From contig JBNJCW010000055.1 in NCBI GenBank assembly GCA_051744345.1, positions 1-12,960 on the forward strand: a stretch of DNA of 12,960 nucleotides, in the 5' to 3' direction. Positions 6,953-12,960 of the stretch are shown one piece after another. The position numbers and the translations under genes are program-made. The stretch's first letter is position 1; the number at the start of each line of letters is the position of its first letter. The DNA comes from Halolacustris sp051744345. Lineage in GTDB: Bacteria; Actinomycetota; Humimicrobiia; Humimicrobiales; Humimicrobiaceae. The notes below the pieces were generated by a model. That model was not told where the DNA came from. It saw only the letters and a program-made list of their open reading frames with translations, and did not search any database.

Positions 6953-7657
6953 CTATTGTTCCCCGATTATTATTCTGCAGGGAAGTCCGGTTGTATTTAA
7001 TATTTTCAAGGGGCATATGTATATCTTAACCTTGCTTCTGGTTATCTTCTCGATATTGACAAGGGGCGCTGCCAGAATAATGTCATTGCCGTATATCAAT
7101 TCCCAGCTACCCCTTTCATTTTCCAGACAGTCCACATAAGGGGTATCCATAGCCATTATAAAGGGTTTCTTTCCTACTATATACTCTACTGCCTCCCTTT
7201 CAAAAAACCATGCTCCTGGGAGATAATCACTTTTTCCCCAGTGGGAGCCCCAGCCGGTGGCAAATATAAGGATGGAGCGTTGGGGTATGCTGTATTCTAT
7301 ATTTTTTTCTACCTTCAATACATCATCAAGATTTACCACTGGCCTCCTGCCCTCCTTTTTAAGCTTCGACAGGTCAAACTTGTATACATAAGCATCCACA
7401 TCAAACAGTTTCTCTATAGGTATATCACTCATGGGATATGATTTTTGCAGCCCATATGCATGTGAAGGCCCGTCTATGTATGTCCCGGTAAGCATACAGA
7501 AGCCTTCAAATGCCTGTGACTTAGGACTGAAACCTTCAACCCAATCCGGCTCTTTTATATCAACCACCCTAAACTCTGGAAAGGGCTCCCCGTAGGACCA
7601 CATGCCCTCATATATAGGGCCGGAGGCATCAATTATTCCCATCCTTTCTTTTTCCAT
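6953..7657 (-). CDS. Divergent cyclase/kynurenine-formamidase-family protein
   Basis: This 234-residue protein has the cyclase fold typified by KynB and isatin hydrolase. The landmarks are LTGTYIDGPSH (56-66), ILIFATGWGSHW (129-140), a DTPYVD segment (171-176) and a C-terminal ILNTTGLPCRIII strand. Active members bind metals with HxGTHxDxPxH plus a later His and Glu, and hydrolyse amides, lactams or lactones. Here the first and second His are Leu56 and Tyr60, while Asp62 and His66 remain. The later His and Glu positions appear as Trp185 and Ala197. The fold assignment is good, but the canonical hydrolase activity may be lost or changed. GGGAGGA upstream supports the ATG at 7655-7657. It follows the 382-bp gap and precedes the UroD-like gene by 78 bp. 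Confidence 0.8.
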   Translation of the reverse strand: MEKERMGIIDASGPIYEGMWSYGEPFPEFRVVDIKEPDWVEGFSPKSQAFEGFCMLTGTYIDGPSHAYGLQKSYPMSDIPIEKLFDVDAYVYKFDLSKLKKEGRRPVVNLDDVLKVEKNIEYSIPQRSILIFATGWGSHWGKSDYLPGAWFFEREAVEYIVGKKPFIMAMDTPYVDCLENERGSWELIYGNDIILAAPLVNIEKITRSKVKIYICPLKILNTTGLPCRIIIGEQ

Positions 7658-8039
7658 CTCATTCCTCCCAATCTTTGATTTTTAAACTAATGTTTAGATT
7701 TATTTATACAGCAATTAAGAAATACCGGAGGTAGCATAACTTCCCCAAAGGTAATTATATTTATGCAGAAAAGATGCTTTTGAGTAAGCTTCCTGGTTTC
7801 CAATTGAACTTTGTATACTAGCCATTATATTAAAATCCTAACCTGCATAAATGATAGGTTATACTGGTTAAATAATAGTGGATGAGTGATTCCTGTTATA
7901 TAAACAGTTAAATTTCTACCATATGGAAGGCCCCCTCTCCTGCACATACTGTCCAGGCTTTAAATTAATTAAAAGAGCCATATCATTGGCGCAGTATTGT
8001 AATTTACCAATTATGGTTCCTTTATATATAGCTAAGTTT
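7658..8039. other. 382-bp intergenic gap with short hairpins and no recognised gene
   Basis: This is the longest gap between genes apart from the insertion scar, inside an otherwise compact minus-strand operon. An inverted repeat TAACCT/AGGTTA (7839-7844 and 7856-7861) with an 11-nt loop lies just upstream of a minus-strand TATAAT (7824-7829); no good -35 is seen. A second small stem, CTGTT/AACAG, is near 7895-7911. Short minus-strand frames of about 30-40 codons exist, one starting MASIQSSIGNQEAYSKASFL, but none has a Shine-Dalgarno or a family I recognise. It may be a decayed gene, a structured leader or an internal promoter for the cyclase gene. Confidence 0.5.
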
Positions 8040-8840
8040 TTACAAATAATTATGTTCTTTAAGGAAATTGTATGCTTTCTTGACTGCTGCATCTATTTCC
8101 TCCAAGGGTTTTTCTGATCCGTCAAATTCAATCTCAACACTTATAGGTCCGCTGTAATCTTTTACCAGAGAAAATATCCTGTCAAAATCAAGATTTCCTT
8201 CTCCCGGCGCGGGGAAGTTCCATTCCTTTGGACCTCCAGCCCTTTCTTTTAAATGCAAAAAACCGAGGTATGGCAGAGCGTTCTCTAAATCATCTTCAGC
8301 CTTTACTGCTCCATAATACATCACATTAGCAGTATCATAGTTTAATTTAACATTTGGGTGACCGATTTTTTCTATTATATCTGCTCCTATGCTGCCATTA
8401 TTGAGCCACTCTCCATGCATCTCCAGGCAGACAGTAATCCCCATTTTTTTGGCATAATCACCAATCTCTTTCATGTCTGCAAAAAATCTCTTCCTATCCT
8501 TATCGTCCTTTACTTCTCCTGTATCAGTAGTAACATGATTTGCACCAAAGGCTTTAGCAGCATCAATAACTTTCTTGAAATTATCTACCCCATTTTCTTT
8601 CATCAACCTGGTATGGCCTGCCACACAGTGCACACTAAGTCCATATTTTTGGCATAGACTAAGTATGTTTTGAGCATCTTCTTCGGTCATATCTTCAGGA
8701 TTAGGTATAATATGGGTAAAAAAAGCAGGTGCTGAGGTTAATTCTACATACTTAAACCCAGCCTGGGATATCCCCCTTAAAGCATCTTCCAGTTCATAAT
8801 TGGGGTAGGTAGTGGTAACAACTCCTATTTTATTTTTCAT
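8040..8840 (-). CDS. Sugar phosphate isomerase/epimerase-like TIM-barrel protein (xylose-isomerase-like)
   Basis: At 266 residues, this is a single-domain protein of the AP-endonuclease-2/xylose-isomerase-like barrel family, which includes IolE, IolI, hydroxypyruvate isomerase and tagatose/psicose 3-epimerases. The metal-site strands are visible in order: VCLEMHGE (Glu140), LNYDTANV (Asp169), GFLHLKER (His196) and SVEIEF (Glu236 or Glu238). The motif PAPGEGNLDFDRIF (210-223) is typical of the sugar-epimerase branch. These enzymes isomerise or epimerise keto-sugars, or dehydrate keto-inositol, with Mn or Co. The ATG at 8838-8840 follows an A/G-rich AAAGGAAAAG ribosome site. It sits 101 bp after the permease gene. 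Pairing with Gfo/Idh/MocA dehydrogenases is the classic arrangement of inositol and keto-sugar pathways; the exact substrate cannot be assigned. Confidence 0.85.
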   Translation of the reverse strand: MKNKIGVVTTTYPNYELEDALRGISQAGFKYVELTSAPAFFTHIIPNPEDMTEEDAQNILSLCQKYGLSVHCVAGHTRLMKENGVDNFKKVIDAAKAFGANHVTTDTGEVKDDKDRKRFFADMKEIGDYAKKMGITVCLEMHGEWLNNGSIGADIIEKIGHPNVKLNYDTANVMYYGAVKAEDDLENALPYLGFLHLKERAGGPKEWNFPAPGEGNLDFDRIFSLVKDYSGPISVEIEFDGSEKPLEEIDAAVKKAYNFLKEHNYL

Positions 8841-8941
8841 CTCTTTTCCTTTCTCGTAAAAAGCTAAAAATTAATATTCTGATGCCCATATTTAGTTTAA
8901 GAGCTACAGCCAGTTTTGTCAGCCTTTCTCTTAGCCATTAT

Positions 8942-9910
8942 CTACCGGTCTTCCACCATTCCACTTACACCTACAGCAAGAAGTATCAAAAAGCCAGCAG
9001 CAACATCTCTCCAGAACGGATCTACACCGGTAAGGACAAGCGCATTACTTATAAGGCCGAACATAACAGCACCTAAAAATATCCCTAAGGCAGATCCCTT
9101 GCCGCCCTGCAGGGCTATACCGCCAACTACTATGGCTGCCAGCGCAGGAAGAGTATAAGGAAAACCGGTGCTGGGATATACTACTCCCAGCTGGGAGATA
9201 AGGACCAGGGAAGCAATAGCATACATCCCCCCCGCCAGGCTAAAAGCCAGTACCTTATACAGCCTTACTTTTACTCCTGCAAGGTAGGCTGCCTTTTCAT
9301 TTCCGCCTATAGCAAAAAGCAACCTTCCGAATTTGGTGTATCTATATACCACATAAGCCCCAATTATTACAGCTACCAGTACTACGGTAGGAGTAGGTAC
9401 TACATCCCATAGCCTTTCAGAAAAAATACGGAACTTGCCTCCCAGTGAAATGTAGGTACCCCCTGCCAGAAGAAGGGCTACCCCCTCATAAACCGTTGAC
9501 AATGCTAGGGTGACTATAAAGGAATGGGCTTTCACCCGCGTCACCAGAATCCCGTTGAATGCACCTATAGCTACCCCCAGAGCTATCACCGCGATAACAG
9601 TTACTGCTGGGCCAAACCTGTTCAGCATAATGGCCATCACAATGCCTAGTATTGAAATAAGGGGACCGAGGGTTAAGTCAAAATTCCCGGTTATAAGAAC
9701 CGTGCCCATACCCACACATACTATACCGATAGAGGAAACGCCAAGCACAATATTGAACAGATTCCTGACTGATAAGAATTTGGGGTTTATAATAGTGACA
9801 ATAACCCCAATTAAAATCATTATTATTATTAGGAACACTGGCTGGCTCTTAAAAATAGAAGAGAAACCACCAGAGCCTCTGGAAAGATTAGTATTTGGTC
9901 TTTTGTTCAT
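8942..9910 (-). CDS. Ribose/xylose-type ABC importer permease (RbsC-like)
   Basis: This is a 322-residue polytopic inner-membrane protein of the branched-chain/ribose permease family. A short basic cytoplasmic N-terminus precedes the first membrane segment PVFLIIIMILIGVIVTII (24-41); about eight to ten hydrophobic segments follow. Family landmarks are GNFDLTLGPLISI near residues 75-87, the cytoplasmic coupling loop AIGGNEKAAYLAGVKV and LPALAAIVVGGIALQGGKGS toward the C-terminus. It would form the membrane channel, probably as a homodimer, with the adjacent ATPase, and receive sugar from the lipoprotein. The ATG at 9908-9910 has an AGAGGA ribosome site and lies 22 bp after the ATPase stop codon. 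This is one permease gene for a double-domain ATPase, the standard arrangement of ribose-class importers. Confidence 0.95.
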   Translation of the reverse strand: MNKRPNTNLSRGSGGFSSIFKSQPVFLIIIMILIGVIVTIINPKFLSVRNLFNIVLGVSSIGIVCVGMGTVLITGNFDLTLGPLISILGIVMAIMLNRFGPAVTVIAVIALGVAIGAFNGILVTRVKAHSFIVTLALSTVYEGVALLLAGGTYISLGGKFRIFSERLWDVVPTPTVVLVAVIIGAYVVYRYTKFGRLLFAIGGNEKAAYLAGVKVRLYKVLAFSLAGGMYAIASLVLISQLGVVYPSTGFPYTLPALAAIVVGGIALQGGKGSALGIFLGAVMFGLISNALVLTGVDPFWRDVAAGFLILLAVGVSGMVEDR

Positions 9911-9932
9911 TTTTGGTCCTCTAGTCTTTTAT

Positions 9933-11423
9933 TTATAGTGAATACTTTAGTATATTTTCTTCGGTGATATCCTCACCTTCAAGAATTTTTACCATGCTTC
10001 CACGCTGCATTATGCCAACCCGGTCGCTTATGGAAATCAATTCCTGATTGTCAGAACTTGCCACAATAAATATCTTACCTTCTTTGGATAAGTTATTAAT
10101 CAGATTATAAATTTCCTGTTTAGACCCCACATCTATTCCTATGGTAGGCTCATCAAGCATTATAATTTTTGATTGGGCTAGGAGCCACTTTGCTAGTACC
10201 ACCTTCTGCTGGTTCCCGCCACTTAAGTACTTTACTATCTGGCTTACAGAAGGCACGGCTATATTCAGATTGTCTACCATTTCCCCTGCCACGCTCTTCT
10301 CCTGGTTCAGCCTTAAGAAAAAATCACTGTTCTTTACTAGCTCTACCAGACTAATATTCTTGTAAACAGGCATATCCATCATCAGCCCGTCGCTTTTTTT
10401 ATCTTCAGTCAGCAGCCCTATGCCATTTTTTATGGCATCTATGGGTGTTTTGGGGGTAATATCTCTGCCGTCAAAGACCAGGCGGCCAAATTTTTTTCTT
10501 TCAGCTCCAAATAATAAATTCAGGAGTTCGGTACGTCCAGAACCGACCAACCCCCCTATGCCAAAAACCTCACCTCTTCTTACCTCAAAAGAAACATCTT
10601 TTACCAGATCCTTTGAGGAATATCTTATAACTTCAAGCTTTACATCTTCAGAGAAGGTTTTGGTTTTCTTTTCATATTCCTTGCTCTTTTCACCAATCAT
10701 TCCCGCTATTAAAGTTTCTTCATCGATCTTGTCAACATACTCTGTGGATACTTTCTTGCCATCCCTTAATATGGTAACCCTGTCTTTTAGTTCAAATATT
10801 TCGCCAAGGTTGTGTGAGATATAAATTATTCCCACGCCTTTTTCTTTTATGCTCTTTATTACATTAAAAAGCTTATCCTCCACTTCCCTGTCCAGGGAAG
10901 CAGTAGGTTCATCCAATATAAGGATCTTTACTTCTTGGGAAAATGCTCTTGCTATGCACAATATTTTTCTCTCCACTGGGGAAAGGGTGGATACTAGCCT
11001 CCTGGGGTCAATATATACCCCTATAAAATCAAATATTTCTTTGGTTGCTTCAACACACCGGCTTAATGAATAAAAACCAGCATTATTTGTCTTGAGGTTG
11101 TCCACAAATACGTTTTCAGCTACAGTCATACCTTCAATAAGCTGATCAACCTGGTGTATAGTTCCGATACCTAAGGCTAGCGAATTAGCAGGAGTTAGAA
11201 AGTCGTAAGAATTTCCGAATATTTCAATTTTTCCCCGGTCGGTCTTTATAGCACCAGCCAAAATTTCTATCAATGTAGATTTCCCTGCTCCATTTTTTCC
11301 TACCAGAGAATGAACTTCTCCTGAAAACAGATCGAAATCAACATTGTCCAGAGCTGTTACCCCTGGATAAAATTTATAAATATTCTTCATGGACAAAATC
11401 TTTTTCTTCTCTAGCTGTTCCAA
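9933..11423 (-). CDS. Ribose/xylose-type ABC importer ATPase with two nucleotide-binding domains (RbsA/XylG-like)
   Basis: The 496-residue protein contains two ABC modules in tandem, as in RbsA, MglA and XylG. Module 1 has Walker A GKNGAGKST (43-51 region), a Q-loop at Gln91, a degenerate signature LSPVERK (147-153), Walker B ILILDEPTASLD ending near 178, and switch His204. Module 2 has the usual degenerate Walker A GLVGSGRTE (291-299), a normal signature LSGGNQQ (400-406) and Walker B IIMLDEPTIGID. One canonical and one degenerate site is normal for this group. The start is probably the TTG at 11421-11423, with GGGGGA upstream; the first ATG (11388-11390) would remove the first beta strand. 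It follows the solute-binding protein gene across a hairpin and directly precedes the permease. Confidence 0.95.
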   Translation of the reverse strand: MEQLEKKKILSMKNIYKFYPGVTALDNVDFDLFSGEVHSLVGKNGAGKSTLIEILAGAIKTDRGKIEIFGNSYDFLTPANSLALGIGTIHQVDQLIEGMTVAENVFVDNLKTNNAGFYSLSRCVEATKEIFDFIGVYIDPRRLVSTLSPVERKILCIARAFSQEVKILILDEPTASLDREVEDKLFNVIKSIKEKGVGIIYISHNLGEIFELKDRVTILRDGKKVSTEYVDKIDEETLIAGMIGEKSKEYEKKTKTFSEDVKLEVIRYSSKDLVKDVSFEVRRGEVFGIGGLVGSGRTELLNLLFGAERKKFGRLVFDGRDITPKTPIDAIKNGIGLLTEDKKSDGLMMDMPVYKNISLVELVKNSDFFLRLNQEKSVAGEMVDNLNIAVPSVSQIVKYLSGGNQQKVVLAKWLLAQSKIIMLDEPTIGIDVGSKQEIYNLINNLSKEGKIFIVASSDNQELISISDRVGIMQRGSMVKILEGEDITEENILKYSL

Positions 11424-11460
11424 CTTTGTTTGTCCCCCTATTTTTTAAGATCTTAATAAG

Positions 11461-11489
11461 TAGTGCAGGGGTTTTGCACCCCTGCACTA
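11461..11489. terminator. Strong intercistronic hairpin between solute-binding protein and ATPase genes (attenuator or mRNA-stabilising stem, not a full terminator)
   Basis: A perfect 12-bp stem TAGTGCAGGGGT/ACCCCTGCACTA (11461-11472 with 11478-11489) encloses a 5-nt loop. It begins 8 bp past the binding-protein stop codon. In the direction of transcription it is followed by CTTATTAAGATC, not by a run of U, so a simple intrinsic terminator is unlikely. In many binding-protein-dependent importers a hairpin at this place protects the upstream mRNA end, giving more binding protein than ATPase and permease. Confidence 0.7.
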
Positions 11490-11497
11490 GTTACTTC

Positions 11498-12664
11498 TTA
11501 TTCTATAACAAGTTCTCCGGTTTCAGCATAATGTTCAGCTATAGGGAACCATGTTTCATCTACTTCCCAAGGTATCATCTCTTCTTCATAGTTTTCAGGA
11601 GTTAGCCACTGGAAAGGCAGACGTACTTCTTTTGAGAACGGCTCAATGCCTTGCAGGTAGTTAAGGGTTATTGAACCGGTAACCAGAGCAAGAAAACCTG
11701 GTGATTGTCCTATCGCATAATCAAGATTGCCTTCTTCGAAATTTGCTACATCCATTGGTCCGCCATTTACACTGATTACTATCTTTTCATCCAGCAGGCC
11801 TTCCTGGCTGAGAGCTTCAATAGCACCCTCAGCTGCTTCCTGAGCACAAGCGACTACTACATCAAATTCCAGGCCGCTCTGTATGAGGTCCCTCATCAGC
11901 TTTATGGTTTCTTCAGTACTGTATTCTGTATATTCTGTAGCCACCAGCTCGTAAGCGCCGGTTTCTTCAGCTACATCCTTTAAAGCATTATCCTGGTCAT
12001 CGGTAGGGGCAAATCCGGGGATACCTGCCATGTGCACAACATTGGTACCCAGTTCAAGCTCAGCAATTTTTCTTCCGGCCAATTCACCCATATCATAGTA
12101 ATCAAAGGTGATATCCAGGAAGGGTTCGCCCGGCCCTTCAGCTACAGAAGAGCTGTCAACTGCTATGGGTATATCTGCATTGTTAGCTTCCTGGCATGCC
12201 AACTGGGCAGGATCGGGATTAGTTGATGTCAGAACAATTGCATCAACGCCCTTAGTAATCATATCCCTTACCCCTTCAAGCTCTGTTTCCGGTTCCCAGT
12301 AGGTGAGAACACCTGAGGTTTCAACCCCATACTCATCCATCATCATTTTCCAGGCTTCCTCCCAGAAGAAAAACCATCCTTCAAGGTAGGGGATCACATA
12401 ACCTGTTTCCATGCCTTCCAGGGAAACTTCCATTTCCTCTTCTTCAACCGTTTCCTCCCCTGGTTCTTCCGCAGGTTCTTCTTCAACTGGTTCTTCCGCA
12501 GGTTCTTCTTCAACTGGTTCTTCCGCAGGTTCTTCTTCAACTGGTTCTTCCGCTACAGGTTCTTCTTCAACTGGTTCTTCAGCTCTGCAGCCAGATAGAG
12601 AATATAAGCTAACCAGTGATATGCAAATTATCACAGTTAATATCCATAATGATATCTTTTTCAT
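11498..12664 (-). CDS. Sugar-binding lipoprotein of a ribose-type ABC importer, with a repetitive Glu/Pro linker
   Basis: This 388-residue precursor starts with a lipoprotein signal: MKK, a hydrophobic core ISLWILTVIICISLVSLYS and the lipobox LSGC, with Cys26 as the lipidation site. Residues 28 to about 76 form a low-complexity acidic spacer built of AEEPVEEEP repeats, which would hold the binding domain off the membrane. The remaining part, from about residue 78, is a periplasmic-binding-protein type 1 sugar-binding domain. Visible landmarks are GVDAIVLTSTNPDPAQLAC, the ligand-side IPIAVDSSS and FDVVVACAQEAAEGAIEAL. The ATG at 12662-12664 is preceded by GAGGAG (12671-12676). It is the first gene after the operator-controlled promoter, as expected for the most abundant importer subunit. 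The family covers ribose, galactose, xylose, inositol and autoinducer-2 binders; the ligand is not identifiable here. Confidence 0.93.
   Translation of the reverse strand: MKKISLWILTVIICISLVSLYSLSGCRAEEPVEEEPVAEEPVEEEPAEEPVEEEPAEEPVEEEPAEEPGEETVEEEEMEVSLEGMETGYVIPYLEGWFFFWEEAWKMMMDEYGVETSGVLTYWEPETELEGVRDMITKGVDAIVLTSTNPDPAQLACQEANNADIPIAVDSSSVAEGPGEPFLDITFDYYDMGELAGRKIAELELGTNVVHMAGIPGFAPTDDQDNALKDVAEETGAYELVATEYTEYSTEETIKLMRDLIQSGLEFDVVVACAQEAAEGAIEALSQEGLLDEKIVISVNGGPMDVANFEEGNLDYAIGQSPGFLALVTGSITLNYLQGIEPFSKEVRLPFQWLTPENYEEEMIPWEVDETWFPIAEHYAETGELVIE
12474..12584. repeat. 27-bp tandem repeat encoding the Glu/Pro linker
   Basis: Four units of 27 bp lie at 12474-12500, 12501-12527, 12528-12554 and 12558-12584, with a 3-bp insertion before the last. 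The first two are identical and the third differs from them at its final base. Each unit encodes nine residues of the AEEPVEEEP type in frame. Such near-identity points to recent slippage, and copy number may vary between strains. A fifth, degenerate unit lies to the left, near 12461-12473. Confidence 0.92.
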
Positions 12665-12893
12665 TCTTGCCTCCTCTTTTCTTCTTTTATCTTATTGGTT
12701 TCATTCCTGTATTCATCTTTTTTTTTATATATTCACCCCCTTCACCCAACTTTTTAAAAAGGTCTAATACTAATAACTGCATAATATTATTGAAATTAGA
12801 TTTTTAAATAGCTCTGACTAATTTTGGCAAACACGGTACTTCGATCTTTTGTTCTTGAGCACATTGCCTATAGCTTCAGTATTTTTATAATTA
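12665..12893 (-). other. Leader region of the importer operon, no recognised riboswitch or gene
   Basis: About 255 nt separate the predicted transcription start (near 12920) from the binding-protein ATG. The stretch is AT-rich and contains a perfect palindrome CTTTTTAAAAAG (12750-12761). It also holds a nine-codon minus-strand frame (MNTGMKPIR) ending close to the gene's ribosome site. No known riboswitch core could be recognised by eye. Confidence 0.4.
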
Positions 12894-12917
12894 ATAACGA
12901 TATTAATAACGTTTTCA
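12894..12917. promoter_or_regulatory. Probable LacI-type operator of the importer operon
   Basis: This is the same 24-bp element as at 3266-3289, without a mismatch. At this copy the 10-mer ATTAATAACG is also directly repeated with a 12-bp period (12890-12899 and 12902-12911), extending the site leftward. It lies directly downstream of the -10 box, overlapping the start of the transcript, where a bound repressor would block initiation or clearance. Confidence 0.83.
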
Positions 12918-12926
12918 GTATATATA

Positions 12927-12955
12927 ATAATAAATCCCTTTATTATCTTTGTCAA
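12927..12955 (-). promoter_or_regulatory. Strong sigma-70-type promoter of the importer operon
   Basis: Reading leftward, a perfect -35 TTGACA (12950-12955) is followed by an ideal 17-bp spacer and TATTAT (12927-12932), five of six bases of the -10 consensus. The predicted start is near 12920, a few bases before the operator. The arrangement copies that of the repressor promoter. Confidence 0.8.
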
Positions 12956-12960
12956 TAAAT

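Noticed and set aside
8885..8935. Thirteen-codon minus-strand frame just after the permease gene (MAKRKADKTGCSS)
   Set aside because: It is very short, has no ribosome site and no recognisable similarity; it is probably chance.
12411..12767. Plus-strand open frame rich in Ser and Gly, opposite the lipoprotein gene
   Set aside because: It is the antisense of the Glu/Pro repeat and signal peptide. The serine-rich pattern is produced by the 27-bp repeat, and there is no ribosome site.
1..12960. CRISPR arrays, tRNA or rRNA genes, phage genes, toxin-antitoxin or other defence systems
   Set aside because: I looked on both strands and saw no spaced repeats, cloverleaf or rRNA signatures, nor any proteins of those classes.

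Overview
The window is AT-rich and almost entirely coded on the minus strand. It reads as the transport and catabolism locus of a heterotrophic bacterium. The genes have strong Shine-Dalgarno sequences (AAGGAGG type), heavy use of ATA (Ile) and AGA/AGG (Arg) codons, a lipoprotein solute-binding protein and an IS256-family remnant. This fits an anaerobic, low-to-moderate G+C lineage (Clostridia-like or an uncultured phylum such as Atribacterota), but nothing here fixes the taxon and that assignment is a guess.

Read in the direction of transcription (right to left), the window begins with a strong promoter and a LacI-type operator at 12894-12955. A leader of about 255 nt follows, then a ribose-type ABC importer: a lipoprotein sugar-binding protein with a repeated Glu/Pro linker, a double-domain ATPase and a permease. 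After the importer come a TIM-barrel sugar isomerase/epimerase, an unexplained gap of 382 bp, a divergent cyclase/kynurenine-formamidase-like protein, a uroporphyrinogen-decarboxylase-superfamily protein and a Gfo/Idh/MocA dehydrogenase (end at 4683).

The segment 3546-4580 is a scar. A DeoR-type regulator (plus strand) is cut after about 30 residues and abuts a decayed, truncated IS256-family transposase (minus strand).

Below the scar a second minus-strand operon starts: a LacI-family repressor, a NagB-like protein with an altered active site, another Gfo/Idh/MocA dehydrogenase and the first 27 codons of a probable M20 amidohydrolase that runs off the left edge.

The clearest regulatory signal is an exact 24-bp match shared by the importer promoter and the repressor's own promoter. 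Each copy lies just downstream of a TTGACA-type promoter at nearly the same distance. This supports one LacI-controlled, autoregulated regulon of two operons. The gene set (importer, two sugar dehydrogenases, an isomerase, a NagB-like enzyme, a cyclase-like hydrolase, an amidohydrolase and a UroD-like protein) suggests uptake and oxidative dismantling of a substituted or amide-bearing sugar or cyclitol. The substrate cannot be read from the sequence. Three of the enzymes lack residues that are canonical in their families, so the chemistry may not be the textbook reaction.
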